This document shows, in pieces, positions 1-12,650 of a DNA stretch of 64,000 nt (its first letter is position 1; every line of letters starts with the position of its first letter). Below the pieces are notes generated by a model. The model worked only from the letters and a program-made list of their open reading frames with translations, ran no database searches and was not told the origin of the DNA. Location of the stretch: positions 8,172,373 through 8,236,372 of the forward strand of contig OX291548.1 of NCBI GenBank assembly GCA_946406115.1. Direction: 5' to 3'. The translations under genes and the position numbers were made by a program. Origin of the DNA: Apoda limacodes (Eukaryota > Arthropoda > Insecta > Lepidoptera > Limacodidae).

Positions 1-394
1 CGGGCAGACACGTGAGAGCAGACGACATTGACGGTTGTGTCAATTCTTTTTCTTTAATCTGCGACTACACCTGTTTTTCTCACTTAGCGGTCCCCGCCGC
101 GGCGACGCTAAGAAAATAAAAATATTTTAACTTACATAATATATGTGACGATAATAATTAAAATAGGTTTAAAATATTATTTGTTAGTTTTAAGAGTTTA
201 TTTTTTGTGTCGGGGGGGTTTTAAACTTTTTTTATTTTACTTTAATTTGTCCTTTTTAAAGTTGGTATTAGCAATAATCCTTTATATGCAAATGTGACAG
301 TAAACTTTGGTGATATTAATAGGTAATGTCAACGAAATCTGCCATGTAATACAAAACGACACCGACGTTATGCCTGCTTCTGTTAACACAGACA
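1..394. other. no recognisable gene
   Basis: Mostly AT-rich sequence with a short GC-rich patch near 90-110. No open frame with a recognisable protein and no repeat boundary is visible. Confidence 0.5.
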
Positions 395-1025
395 ATACTG
401 TCAAATGACGGTCAATGACTTTCATTTTTAGACTTCGTTTTCTTACCTCTCTACGCATTGGGATGGCACTTATCTTCTTCTTGGAACTGTACTGTCGTCG
501 TAGCAGCGTTGTAAAGATATCGAAGCACCTCAGTATATCGCTAGTCTATACGAAACTGCTGCAGAGAATCTATAACGGTCCAGGTTTCAATGGAGTCAAA
601 GGCTTTTCGGTAGTCCAAAATCTCCATACACAGAGGTTGATTGGCTCTTAGACCTTCAGTTACAAGGGTCGGCCTAGCCGCATGTGACGTGCAGATTGGT
701 ACATAAAACAATTTAGCTTCTACCAAGATCTCTGGTTCGGAGGTGACTATTCCATCTGCAATTCTTAGCCTCGTCAGATGGCGTTTTGTGATCAAATGCG
801 CAAAGACTTTTAGCCTATTGTTTTGCTCAGTTGTAATGAGAACACTGCGTGTGCTGAAGCGTCTAAGATCGCATCTAGTCATCTAAAGTATTAGCCCGTT
901 TTGAAATTTTGCATCTGGCGACGACCTTTGGGTAGATAGTATCTCCCGTCTTTTTCTGATAAGTTTCAAAGTCTCAGAGGAAACCTTGGATTTCCCATTT
1001 CCTTCATCCTCTTTACCAAGTTATT
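395..1025 (-). pseudogene. RTE-type retrotransposon fragment, connector plus start of reverse transcriptase
   Basis: On the minus strand an almost continuous frame runs from about 1,020 down to 480. It reads SSETLKLIRKRREILS, then (after a TAA at about 883) CDLRRFSTRSVLI, then SEPEILVEAKLFY, and jumps to PLCMEILDYRKAFDSIETW and RYTEVLRYLYNAAT. In the RTE clade these are the linker between the AP-like endonuclease and the reverse transcriptase, followed by RT motif A (normally VDYEKAFDSIETW). The first half of the RT, with the LKNN.APGDDG region, is missing between residues LVTEGLR and NQPLC, so this copy has an internal deletion and cannot be active. Motif B is only faintly seen. The clade call is firm; the boundaries are approximate. 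Open frames on the plus strand here are antisense shadows. Confidence 0.85.
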
Positions 1026-2014
1026 AGTAAGCTTGTCAACTGTAGAAAAAAATAAAGAGAAAAAAATTAGAAAAAAAGAATCCGGCTACGATCATGGATT
1101 TTACGACGAGACAATACAGATTTTGCCAGTTATTTTAGTAATTAATATCTGCAAGTGTCACGAATGCCGCTTTTCGCTTATTTCGATTTTTGTAATCTGG
1201 GTGTAGGTGTCGTATAAAAAGATATTTTCTTCGTAGGCTATAATAAATGCGGCTGTAGCAATCATTAAAACAAGAAAAACACATCTACTAGTATTCATTA
1301 TACTTTGTTTATAAAAGTACTACTACAATAACAGATAAGTTATTGTCAACAATCAGCCAAAACCAATAAAATTATAATGCCATCCAGACCATCCTGGACT
1401 CACATAAAGTTAATAGTTCCGTAATCGCTTCCACAAAGTTCGTAAGATAAATTCAGATAAGACTAAATAATCATGTTTTATGCCTCAAATTATGAGAGTA
1501 ATATTGGTGTGTAAACTTGTGTCATGTTACTCTATTTGCGGCCTTGTTTATGGACCATTAGACCAAGAAAAGTTGCCGTTAGAGTAATGAAAGTGAGTGG
1601 ACTAGATGCTTCATTATCATAGGATAATCTGATACTAAGGGGGGACGTTAAGTTTTATACGACAGTTACTTGGTAATTTTAGAACTTCCTGCGAGCATGG
1701 AGGTAGGATATGCATAGGCCCGAAGTTTATGCAAGGGATTTATATGTTTCCTCTCTTATAGTTAACTAGTTTCTTGCCTTCGGAAAGTTTTATTAAATAT
1801 TATATTGATAATTTAATGGCTTCTTGAAAAGATTCATTACTTGAATGGTAAAGGAATGGTCCAGAACGAATTTTAAAAATAAAAAGTAAAGAATGCCGAT
1901 ATTAAGTAGGTATGTATTTAAGACAACTATTTACCTAATTTTATTAATACAAATAATATTGTTGGAAACTTTTAAGATAAAAAGTTTTAATCCGTCATAA
2001 TGAAAGTACTCATA
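1026..2014. other. no recognisable gene
   Basis: AT-rich, stop-rich in all frames. No repeat family, RNA gene or promoter could be recognised. Confidence 0.5.
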
Positions 2015-2455
2015 TAGCAACTCATTTTTGTGACAGCAATTAGACTTTGGAACTCTTTACCATTGCAAATACAACAGGCTCAATCATTGAGACTTTTCAA
2101 AAAACTAAAATTTTCACATTTTTTAAATCTTAAGCTGTTCGCTTATTTATGTATTTATATATATTTGATTTATTTATTTTTGTATAGGAATGTGTGTATA
2201 TATATCTACATATTTTTATATACTTATTATTTCTAAAGTATTATACATTTATATATACTATGTATGTATTTATAAATTTTTAGGTCTTTCTCTATTTTTT
2301 CTTTCTTTCAATTTTCTTGTTTTCGTCATTTTCCTACCCAAATTTTGTCTGAAAGAAATCGCTTAGTTAGCGACAAGACTGTGCAATAAAGCATATATTA
2401 TTATTATTTTTATTATTATTATAATTATTATTATTATTATTATTATTGCGTATTG
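2015..2455 (+). pseudogene. LINE 3' end: C-terminus, structured 3' tail and (ATT)n
   Basis: The frame around 2,018-2,136 encodes VTAIRLWNSLPLQIQQAQ followed by SLRLFKKLKFSHFL, the typical last 40 residues of a non-LTR retrotransposon ORF2 (x-RLWNSLP-x-x-I-x-x-SL-x-x-FK). It is most likely the same family as the RT fragment at 38,287-39,690, whose copy lacks exactly this end. After an AT-rich 3' UTR comes a 40-base tail at 2,346-2,385 with the pattern GTCTGAAAGAAATCGCTTAG/TTAGCGACAAGACTG, a stem-loop, then an ATT microsatellite. The copy is 5'-truncated, as usual for target-primed insertions. A longer open frame running on to 2,236 through TATA-rich sequence is probably read-through of decayed UTR. 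Confidence 0.7.
2396..2447. repeat. (TTA)n microsatellite at LINE 3' end
   Basis: About 50 bases of nearly pure TTA/ATT repeats directly after the LINE tail hairpin; probably the retrotransposon's own 3' repeat tail. Confidence 0.9.
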
Positions 2456-4094
2456 TTAAGTATATACATATAAACTAAATTAACTCGTATCACAGCTACA
2501 GAGATTAGTAAATTAGTAAATAAAAATACATAATAAAATAAACGTAAATTAACAGAATCTACATTAAAACTCTCTTATCCTCTATCTTATCTGCAGTAAT
2601 CCTAGGAATACTAGAATTTCTAAGCGTTAGGTCTAACGTTACCGTCTGATATATAGTGTGAGGTCTGAGTCTGGATTACAATGGAATAAACTGGTAGCTA
2701 TTTCCTGCTTCTAAATTAACGTTAATTTGTCCTCTTAGTTGAAATTGTTTTGTTTCGAGGTATGTTTATGTTTTTAATGTTTTCATAAACTTTTTACTGA
2801 CGATAATCAACGCTTTTACCTGCAAATACACAAAAAGTAAAAACATGTGTAAGCATGTAATTTAAAAATATTAAAAGAGCTTAGAATTTTACCCGGTTCT
2901 TAAATGTTAATGTTTTTTTTACCAATATTCAATTTATCAATTATAACTATTTTTTTTCAACATTCAGTTGAATTTTGCCCTTAATGATAGCGTCTCTTTT
3001 CACTTCATGTAAGTTAAGAGATGCACTGAATTTAACATTGACTTCAACATACAATCATTTTTTTATTTCAGTTTTTAATTATGTTGCTATGCCTGCAGTC
3101 TGTTAACTCAATTACCATTGCAAATACCTAATGGATTTTACGTCAATATAGCTCAAAATTATAAAATTGTAACAATTTTGGACAAAAGTTATAAGATATC
3201 TTACCAACATCTCTCTTGGAGTACGTGTCATAATTATTGCAAACATTTTGGTGCGTATAATTTTATTAATTACAAGTTCCGTATTACGAAACTAACTTTA
3301 ATTAAAATAAAATTATAAATTCTTATATAGACTTGATTTAGAGTTTTTGTTTAAGTAGTCAGTGTTTTTAATCAGACAATTAAAGAAGTGCAATAAAAAC
3401 ACTTTATTGTACATAAAAAGCACTTTATTGCACATAAAAAATGTAAAAACACTTTATTGCAGTTGAGATTAAATATAGATAAGATTTAAAAAGAAATTTA
3501 ACATTTTTATCTATTTAATAAATTCAAAAGTTTCTTATTTAGTACAACGTGTCCTTAGTAACAGATTTCCACATCTACACAAAATATTTGACAGTATATA
3601 GAGAAAAGATTTGTATTTATAAAAGTAATGAATAACCTCAAAAACTACTAACCGATTTTAAAAATTATTTAACCAGAATGATGCATATTTATCACTAAGT
3701 AACATAGGGTATATTTTATTTTAAAAACTCCAATAATGGTACCCAAGGTTAAAAAAAAACAATATTAAAAGGCCTTACATCGCGTGCGCTGCGAAAACTG
3801 TTGACGACAAAACAAAATAATGTATTTATATATTTATTTATTTAACTCTTACAGTACAATATTAATAAAAAATAACAAAATTATATGTATGTGCTATGTT
3901 GAACTTATCGCACAAAGCGATTTTTTCCAGCAAACCTCCCTTAGGTTTGTTGCCGAAAATTGATTAATTAAAATTGAGGTTGGTAGAGACTTAACAATAA
4001 AAAATATAGATAAACTAATTCATTAATACACTGTAATTACAAATACATACTTAGATATTCATAAATGTATATAAATATATATTATATAATTTTT
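2448..4094. other. no recognisable gene; short direct repeats at 3,388-3,463
   Basis: AT-rich sequence without a credible reading frame. Between about 3,388 and 3,463 the motif AAAACACTTTATTG(C/T)A(C/G) occurs three times with spacings of roughly 23 to 36 bases. Nothing else stands out. Confidence 0.5.
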
Positions 4095-4620
4095 TTATAT
4101 ACCACTAAGGCAAACAAGCTCTCATGGTAGGCGGTCACCGTAGCCTATGGACGCTTGTAACACCAGGGGTATCACTCGCACGTTGCCGACCCTTCAGAAA
4201 TCTAATAACTTCTTTGATGAAGAACCCCATATTCTAGTCCTTTGAGAAAACTTTTCTAAAGTGTAAGAAATTTCCTTCCGATTGAGAGCGGTGCGATGAT
4301 AGAAGGTAGGCGTGGGCATCATTTCGAACAATTTTTCAGAAAACATCCTATTATACAAGCGGTAGAACACACACAAGGAGGCAAAGTCTCTCCTCAGACT
4401 TAAGGGCTCGATACGGCAAGTGAATTTGGAATCGTCGACAATTCTTATAGCTTATCGTTGAACCGAGTCAAAAGGGCCAAGCTGGTATCCGGGTGCACCC
4501 GCCTAGAGATGCCCGCCGCTCCATATGGGGCCGGCCTTGCGACTTGTAAAGAAGCAACATTTGCCCCTTGAGTACACCAAGTGTTTTGGACGCCAGCTTA
4601 ACCTTGTCTTTCAGATGATA
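4095..4620 (-). pseudogene. LINE (CR1-like) 3' fragment with uninterrupted target site
   Basis: Read on the minus strand, about 4,500 to 4,340 gives GCTRIPAWPF..., then a frame with LCVFYRLYNRMFSEKLFEMMP and TFYHRTALNRK, the C-terminal part of a LINE ORF2 that recurs five times in this window. The segment with FLPRTLKLWNELP is mostly lost. The 3' end (about 4,180 down to 4,095) carries the family tail that reads GGTGACCGCC...AGCTTGTTTGCC...TTAGTGGTATA. Around 4,399-4,403 the sequence is CCTTAAGTCTGAGG on the minus strand, which is the empty form of the site where the 3-kb palindromic element is inserted in the copy at 17.2/20.4 kb. Clade assignment is tentative. Confidence 0.8.
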
Positions 4621-5224
4621 TATACATACTCATTTATTGTATATTCATATATATATATATATATTGTATGTAGATTTTATGTGTATGTTATAAAAGTGTC
4701 TTAAGTATTAGTATATTATATATGTACCAGTAGGTATATTAGTATATTTAGTATTTATAAAATTGTTGTCTATTTTACCTTTACTTAGCCTTTAATTGGC
4801 ACCACTAACTAAGCTTTCTCTATGACCAATGGTTAACTGGCAGATAATGCTTTTAGGCATTAATATCTCCATTTGTACATCGTATATTATATAGTTTGCA
4901 ATAAATAAAAAAAAAATTATATATACCAATATAAAGTAGGTAAAACCACAAACAGCCAAAATTATTTCTTTCTCTGCGCGGCCAAAGTCCCGGGAAAATG
5001 CTAGTTGTGAGATGTAACCATGGGACGTCTCAAGTCAATTACATCCTCTACATGACAAGCTGTAACCACATGTATATACTTCAGTTAACAATATTAACAG
5101 CCGTCACTTACACTTAGCAGTTACAAGATTATTACTCGAGTATTTAATTATCACAATTACAGTGTACCGCAGTCAGGTGTAGCTGACATATGCGTTATGT
5201 TATCTCATCAAAATTTAGAAATTA
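4621..5224. other. no gene; AT-rich with short (AT)n
   Basis: Contains a short TATATATA run near 4,650-4,670 and otherwise unremarkable AT-rich sequence. Confidence 0.5.
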
Positions 5225-5350
5225 CTAGCCTTTGACAGTAGCTCCACCCGCCCTAAATTAAATTATTGACATGGGATTCCTAAGGGAACTCCTTGATTAT
5301 ATTAAAGAAGTGTGTTATAGCAAGCTATAGCTGCAGCTATAATTCTAATA
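5225..5350 (-). mobile_element. Helitron 3' fragment (non-autonomous)
   Basis: The minus strand ends in GGCTAG followed by T, after GGGCGGGTGGAGC and a segment reading ATAATCAAGGAGTTCCC. The same ordered blocks occur in the fuller copy at 25,401-25,694, so both belong to one family. CTAG|T is the classic end of Helitrons, which insert between A and T. The 5' part of this copy is missing or diverged beyond recognition. Confidence 0.6.
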
Positions 5351-7720
5351 TTTGACTGAGATTAAAAATTATTTGCTCTCATTATGAACTAGTGGAGTTA
5401 TGGTAAAGTAAAAAGCATGCGTGTAATATAATCTGCAATAAAAACCCAACGGTGCAATAAAAGTCACTTTATACTGCTGCGACCCGCAAATGCAGCATAA
5501 CCGGGCGATATCGTGAGTGACATAACAGAGTCCGGTTATGCTAAGTTATGGCCATGGCTTGTATAGTGCTTTTTTCAAACATGTGCGTAAAAAACTAATT
5601 ATATTGACAATAATAAAAAAAAGTTTAGGTCATATATCGCCAATTCGCCGCGTTCAAAGGTCAATCGTCATTTTTTAAGTTTTTAAAATTAATTCAATAG
5701 CGCAATTTTTTTGTTGTGCTAGTGCGAAATTTAAATAAAACTTTATATGTTATCTCTTTTGTTATAAAGGTCTTTTAGTTTAAAAAAAGGTTGCTACATT
5801 TTCAAATTTAATATTTGACCGCTCAAGCGGATGGTTAAAACATTGCGGGTCGCTCTAGGATACTGTACTGCAATTACGATTTATCCCAAAGAAGCTTGTG
5901 CAATATATAGTCTCATATTTGAGAGAAATACAAATATCTCACGTTCTGACGAATACCTCTGTCTGTCAGAAACCTCAGTCTTTGATAGATTATTATCAAA
6001 TCAATACAAAATATTATATTTAAATTTATAATTTAAAAACCATACTTACATGAGAATACATTTGTTGTTACTTGAAATATTCAAGTAACTTTTTATTTTC
6101 ATAGTGGTTTCTTGTTAAAGAAAAACTTGAACAATAAGTTAAAACACTGCATCATTTTATCGTCTTATCTTAACTAATGCAAGAAAAAATAGTTTAAAAA
6201 CAAGTGCTATAATTTTGCTAATTAATGCAAACTTGGTCGCGCTGTAATTCCTTGTGAGTAAAATCGACTATAATTTAATTGCTATCTTCCAGATCTTAAC
6301 CTCTGGATCACAGTTACTAATCTCATTAGTCTAGTTGGTCGCTGCAGTCGCTTGGATAATTTACTTAAATAAGTCGCTTTTTACAAAGATACTCTGGTTT
6401 AATAATAATGAACTTAGAATATCTGAATGTTTTTATGTTTTACTTTATGATACAGACAACGGTTTTAGAATTGTTATCTATCTATATTTCTTAAAAAACA
6501 TGCACAGCCCAAACTACTGGGTGTAGACTTGAAATTTTGCACAGGGGTATTATAACGTAGGCGAGCAAAAAGGAAGGGATTTTTTGGGGTAAAGTTTGTG
6601 TTGGAATTTTGTATGAAAATCGGTAATTTTAAAAACTAAATGCATAAAATCTGGTATTGGCCTCCAAGTTAAAAATAAGATTGTTGTTTTTGACCGTTTT
6701 TGGGAAATTATCTCCTAGAGGGGATTTATACGGAGGTTGGACGTTAGTACTACGTCTTTAGGTTGAAAATTAAGATTGACGTGTTTCACCGCTTTTGGAA
6801 AATAATCCTACAGAGGGCAAATAGGAGATGTAAATATGTATGAGAATTCCTAGGTATTTGTTAACGGACAAAGTTGCAGGAATAAACTAGTTCTTTATAA
6901 TCTTAAGAAGTCTACAACTAATAGTTAACTTAAATTTAAAGTACCAGTCAGAATTTTTGCAAAAGCTACAACTTGCACGCTTTGTAATTAGTTCGGGCTT
7001 TTTTTCGTTCCTTTTGCCATCTTTAAAGCGAATTCGAAGCCACGGGAAAAACGGGAATGATGAAGTTGTATAAATAATTTTTTTTATGTCAACTACTAAT
7101 ATTTTACTTTGCAATTATATTTTCTACTACAATTATTTTTGTATACCTTGTGACTCACTCACCCTGTAAGAGGTATGATTTAATATGTCTTTTTGATTGC
7201 AATTTGAGATTTCGAAGCATTTTTTAGCATTTTAAGATATGTTCGTTTTTAAATCTCAAAAAATCATAGAAAAATAGATTTCTAATATTTTGATCAATGA
7301 ATAACATAATGTCTTTTACAGTAGTTTTTTTTTGTCATCTATGTAAAATTTCAGGGTTGATGTATGGGTAGCGGGTTCTTTCGCTCTTAATAATATACAT
7401 ATAGAAAAATATAGATGCTAACTGTGTCTGTTATTCATAGCCTAAGAGGTAGACAAATAGTTCTTATAGACTATATACGATATAAAATAGAGCTTTATAT
7501 ACTTCCAACTTAAAGTTTGTTCAAATCAGTTCATATTTTTTTGATCACGATCCGATAACTGGTTCGCAAAAATTGGTTTTAAAATTTTGACGCAGATAGG
7601 ATAGGCAGAAAAGAACAGGCTGCGAGGTAAAGTTAAAAGTTTTAAAAATTAAAAGTTTTTAAAAATTAAAATAACTTAATAAATAATATCAAAACAAACT
7701 GTCGCAACTCAAAACTGTCT
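5351..7720. other. no recognisable gene; decayed dispersed repeat around 6,500-6,850
   Basis: The stretch 6,515-6,850 has the style of lepidopteran dispersed repeats (phrases such as TAGACTTGAAATTTTGCACAGG and GGTTGAAAATTAAGATTG), but no ends could be fixed. Short open frames at 5,831-6,031, 6,335-6,526 and 6,887-7,114 have no recognisable motif and are not called. Confidence 0.4.
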
Positions 7721-10040
7721 AAAATTATAAAGTCAGGAGCGGGTCTAAGTTTAGGGAAGTGCAGCGTTGCGGCAGATGGCGCTGGGTCGGCGAATTAAAA
7801 CAATTCCCGAGGCAAGCCCACCCCGCTGAAGGAAGACAAACAAACAAAGTTGTAGGCATGTCGGAGAGTATATTAATTTTTGGTGAAATACTTTGAATGA
7901 ACAATATTCTTTTGCTGCAGTATGTAGGTTTTTAAATTACCCAGCTATTCTTAGTGCGATTGTATAACAAATTGTGATTTGTGAGATGGCTTGACAGTTG
8001 GATTGTCTGGCTTCCACGCAGACAGACAAAGTTTTTCACTATAGGTATATTATACTATGAACTAAAATTTGTTCGCAACGAGCGAATTTCCATGGCAAAG
8101 ATGTAGTTGAGAGTTTCGGTGGCCAAATTTGTGCCTCAGATCTTGGAAATGCTAAAAATCCTTTTATGCTTATTTGCTTACTGAGCGTTGGGCTGAAATC
8201 GATGATATACGATTCGTGGCGCTATGCAGCGGGTCTCATTCAAACGATTTTTTTTTACATGTTTTTGACTTTTACTTTTTAAGTACTGTTTATACACATC
8301 ATCTTAATAATATCTATGTCTGAAATGTATGTAAAATCCTAAAAATCTACAACCTGGCAATAATGCCTTTTTGAAAACTAATATATTTTGCGTGACGGAT
8401 ACTAACCTATAGACAAAATTTCTAAAAGATATTATTTTTGCTTCTGTTAGCTTAAACAAAACCTGTCGAACATGATTTTATGAAACATTTTTCATGTACA
8501 GACACTTGGTAATTTTATTATACATATAGATTACGTCGTTACGTCGTAGGCATGCCAAATTTGAATCACTTTCGCTATGTATAATGTAACCGTCTATACA
8601 AATAAATAAAATAAAAGATTAAACAAATAACATTAACTTGTAATCCAATATATTTTGAGACTTACAGAAAGCACCATTCTCATAGTCGTGTACAAAGTAT
8701 AAGTTTTAAATTATACTGGCCTCCATCGCTGTTTCACTAAACTCACTTTGTGACTGAACTGGTGTAGTTGGCTCAGCAAGACTAATTAAGTTAAAAAAAC
8801 AAAACTTTTAGTTCTCAAAGCGCAAGCTATGAGAGTAACTTGACCTAGATTCTTTCAGGCAATATGTAAGCTTTTTTACCCTTTAATTTAGAACTTACTA
8901 TAATTGTTAGTGCAGTAAAAAGGTTTATTTTCAGATAAGTTAAGACTTTCTCGCTTCTATAGGCGTTAAATGCTTCATCAATACCAAAATATTAGATGTA
9001 TTACTTTTAAATTACATGGCTTTTGAAATTAAGTCTATTGGCTAGGGATTTGAGAAGGAAAAACATTATTTCAGTAGTTTTATTCTGTAGAAAATAAAGG
9101 ACAAAATGACAGAAAAATAACGTTAATTTTTCATAAACTATTTCATTTCGTTCATAAAACTAAACAAAATAAAATCTCGGTCCCTCTACCATTCTCATTT
9201 AAAACATCAGGGTAATTTTTAGCGGTTACAATGGTAATATTTTTACTCTTACACACTGTGAAGTCGAAAGACAATAATTTGCAGTTGAGTTAAATATAGT
9301 AGGGGAAATAAACACATATCTCAGTATTCTGACAGTGTGTCTGCTTTTGGGGTATATTTTTAATGTGTTGCTGCTATTCTAAGTACTAGACATAATTCAG
9401 TAGCTTATAGCTCATCGTCTCAATTAAGTTGGTAAATAAATAATTTAATATTTTTAATATTTGACTACAGAACTCTAAAAATCGTCAAACGTTTTTTTCA
9501 TAAATCCTAGAATCACCAAACGAGTATATGAACACACACACAAAGATAACTTCCACCTCTTAAAATTTTATGGAATGATATGGTAATATAAGTACCTACT
9601 TTACTGTACTCATAGTCTGCGAAACACTTTCTCACTTTTTTTAATTACAATAATTAAAATCTTTCCGTTTGGGTATCAAAGACACGTTGTTTTTCATCTT
9701 GGGACGCAATTTAAAATTGCTTTGTATGCGTGCGTCTCGGTCTCTACAAGATCCTTCCGGCAGCTTCGTGCCTCCTTAATTAAATTTACACTTTACCTCA
9801 ACTCCACTGCGACAGTTCAAAAATTATAAAATATAAAAACCTAAGTTTCTTTTATGGAGACTGACTCCTGACATTCCAGCACTACAGATTCAAAAATAGC
9901 AGTGTAAAATGTACGCAAGTAGGTTTTATCCCGTCAAGCGTGCAACATTTTTCGTCGAAATTCTTGAGTACTCGATCTTTTTGTAAATCAAGACCCTGTA
10001 TTTTTCCTTATCTGATTGAACAAAATCAGTAGATAGTCAT
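7721..10040. other. no recognisable gene
   Basis: AT-rich sequence with one GC-richer patch at about 7,735-7,835 (GGCAGATGGCGCTGGGTCGG and CAAGCCCACCCCGCTGAAGG) that looks like a small transposon relic. Its family was not recognised. Confidence 0.4.
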
Positions 10041-10430
10041 TCATAGATCTAGCGAAGAAATTAAGTAGATAATGTTGTCATCATACATCTAGCGGAGGAA
10101 TTAAGTAGATAGTCTTGTCATCACAGATCTTGCGGAGGAATTAAGTAGATAGTGTTGTCATTACAAATCTAGCAAAGGCATTAAGTAAATAGTGTTGCCA
10201 TCATAGTTATAGCAGAGGAATTAAGTAGATATTGTTTTCATCACAGATCTAGCTGAAGAATTAAGTAGATAGTGTTTTCATTACAGATCTGGCGCAGGAA
10301 TTAAAATAATAGTGTTTTCATTACAGATATAGCGGAAGAATTTAGCAAATAGTGTTGTCAACACAGATCTAGCGGAGGAATTAAGTAGATGGAAGATCCA
10401 GCGGAGAAATTAAGTAGAAAATGTTGTCAG
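10041..10430. repeat. 40-bp tandem minisatellite, about 9.7 units
   Basis: Units start every 40 bases at 10,041, 10,081, 10,121 and so on to 10,361. The shared core is ACAGATCTAGCGGAGGAATT followed by AAGTAGATAGTGTTGTCATC. The ninth unit is cut short after about 30 bases and the last restarts with GAAGATCCAGCGG. Units differ from each other at several positions, so the array is not young. 40 is not a multiple of three, so it does not encode a simple peptide repeat. Confidence 0.95.
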
Positions 10431-10443
10431 ATTTAATTGTCGA

Positions 10444-10770
10444 AATTAGTCTCTACGACCTCCCCTAATAGGGCCTCCCCCCTAACACGTCGCCGACGGC
10501 CCCGGGTTCGTCGGCGCCCGCAAGGATACACGAGGTATTAAAGAGTGCCGGGGCGCTTCTCGACCCCACTCAATCGCAACCGCACCCGCGTAACTGGGAA
10601 CTGCCCTCCTGGCGGAGACTCAGCTTTGGGTTCTAGGCTCAAGCCGGTGGAAGGGACGCCCCCGAGAGCGACAACCTAAGCCTAGGTTCTCCCCGCTGCG
10701 ACTGCGGCTCCTTCAGAGTCTCGCTCCAAAAAGCCCGGTGAAGCAGTAATGGGTGCAACAGCCACCTGAA
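10444..10770. other. GC-rich block of unknown origin
   Basis: About 330 bases of clearly higher GC than either side, starting TCTCTACGACCTCCCCTAAT and ending near GGTGCAACAGCCACCTG before an A-rich run (10,786-10,796) that looks like a poly-A tail. On the plus strand one frame reads PPNTSPTAPGSSAPARIHEV and PTQSQPHPRNWELPSWRRL before a stop. The composition and A-rich end fit a 5'-truncated non-LTR retrotransposon 3' end inserted beside the minisatellite, but I do not recognise the protein. Confidence 0.45.
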
Positions 10771-10799
10771 ATATTCAGTTCAGAAAAAAAAAAGAGAAA

Positions 10800-12587
10800 T
10801 GCGTCAGTTATTAAGTTAAAGAAGGCAAACTAACTAACACACTTTTGCATTTATAAACCAAGTTTAATTTTAGGGTAAAAAGTGCGCGTCATCTTTTTCG
10901 TGTTCTCAAAAAGATAAATTACAATTTAATTTGTTAATACTTTAAAGGAAGTTAAAGGGTTTAAATTCACAAAAGACTATTCTTAATATAAACTGTATAA
11001 TTATAATCTAAATTCATCCTTACTTGTCAGTGCTTTTTTTTAAAAAATTGTCAATTAAAATATATTACTGATTGGAAGGAATGAAATATTATTTAATTTA
11101 CCTTGGTTTTAGTGCATAAGTGGAACACGTACTAGGAGAAAATTTTGATTTTAGACTAACGTTTGAATATCTCTAAATAATCTGATATTGAATAGAAATG
11201 TTGCTCCGTACTGTAACAGTTTATCTCTATTTGTTCTGTATAGAAAATGTTCTTAATTTTTTTACTTTGACTTTCAGTCGCCTTTTGGCACCCTCAATTC
11301 ATTCCTGTCACAAAACAATCTAATAACAATATTTGTTTAAGCAAAATGGTATGCATTTTTTAAACATCAAACCATCAAAAAATTTTATATATAAACTTTC
11401 AATAACATATTGGTCCCTCTAATCCATCCCTGTCGTTAAAATGTTATAATAGTATTTATATATTATATGTTGTTATTCTCGGTGCCAAAATTAAGCAATA
11501 AAATTACAATAAAATCATAGGCATAAACTGTTAACGTTCAACTACCTCTTCATTCCTTTCTTTGATTTGTTCTTGTGAATTTTTTCTTAAGTGGCTGTCT
11601 GCATCCTATAGTAAATGAGCATGTCAAACTTCAGCTTTATACATATAGCAGTATTAGGTAGAAATTTCGCTAAACACATTCAATCAAGTTGATATTGGTA
11701 TTTAGTAACATGTATGTGCGAATTACATGCGTATATGTATAATTAAATACACAAAGACATAAATCTGTCATTTAAAATAAAAGATACAAAAAATAAATTA
11801 GCTCTGTACATTTGGAAGGCTACTCCAGTAGTTTTATGTACTCCAAAATATAAATCGCCCATGCGCGGCGTGTTTGCGCATACATTAACTTTTTGACTAG
11901 CAAGCGTATTGGCGGACCTAAGGTCAAAAACAGCAATGGACGATATGGTGAAATCGAATTATTGTATGACGTGCATAGTCTATCTACTTAGAAGGTAATG
12001 GCCTACAATAATAAACTTATTTTCCCAAACTGCATTTACGCATTGTGGTCACTTTTTTTTATTTTTAATTTAATGCATTTTAAAAACAGCAAAAAACACG
12101 CAACAACCTCGTTCCGTTACCGTTTCACTATTCTATCACTAAGTTAAACCCTTAATTTTCAACCCGTCTTGGTAACAGATACGTTTTTTTTACAGCACTC
12201 AGACACCGCCTTCTAGACGATGTCTGCCACTTAGTATGTGGTGTCGGTATTAAAAAAAAGAAATGTTTTTAAGGAAAACAGCCTGTCTAGGATCCGACGC
12301 GTAACACCCTTGCTTAGTTTATCTGCATTCAGATATTCGGCCCAAGAAAGCTAAGCCCGCGGCTGTACTCGAGTTCTCATGCTACATATTTATATGTAAT
12401 TAATTGTTTGATATTACATCACTTCGCAACGGAGGATCCATTGACCTGGTTCTGGGACAAGTATAGCTTGAGGGATGGAAAAGGACATAAAATATTTTTG
12501 CCACTATACCCACGGGAATATTTTTCCGCATGTGAAACTATTTCTTTATGTCGTAACAGAGTAATAAAGTTACCTACATTTCGACAG
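10800..12587. other. no recognisable gene
   Basis: AT-rich. A 65-codon open frame at 12,408-12,605 reads WFWDKYSLRDGKGHKIFLP and RVIKLPTFRQLKQQL; its last residues vaguely resemble a LINE C-terminus, but the evidence is too thin for a call. Confidence 0.4.
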
Positions 12588-12650
12588 CTGAAACAGCAGC
12601 TTTAAAGCGATCTCTTCCAGACAAACTTTGGGTAGAGGAAATAATAAAGT
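12588..12650 (-). repeat. LINE 3' tail motif, tail-only relic
   Basis: The minus strand reads CCCAAAGTTTGTCTGGAAGAGATCGCTTTAA, split here as CCCAAAGTTTGTCTGG and AAGAGATCGCTTTAA. It matches the 3' tail of the LINE at 2,346-2,385 and the copies at 13.2, 13.5 and 39.6 kb. The second half of the stem (AAGCGATAAG) is disrupted. Confidence 0.6.

Noticed and set aside
415..651. Plus-strand open frame of 78 codons
   Set aside because: It is antisense to the RTE fragment; the minus frame carries the KAFDSIETW motif.
10041..10430. CRISPR-like array
   Set aside because: The 40-bp period has no alternating repeat and unique spacer; the whole unit repeats, so it is a minisatellite.
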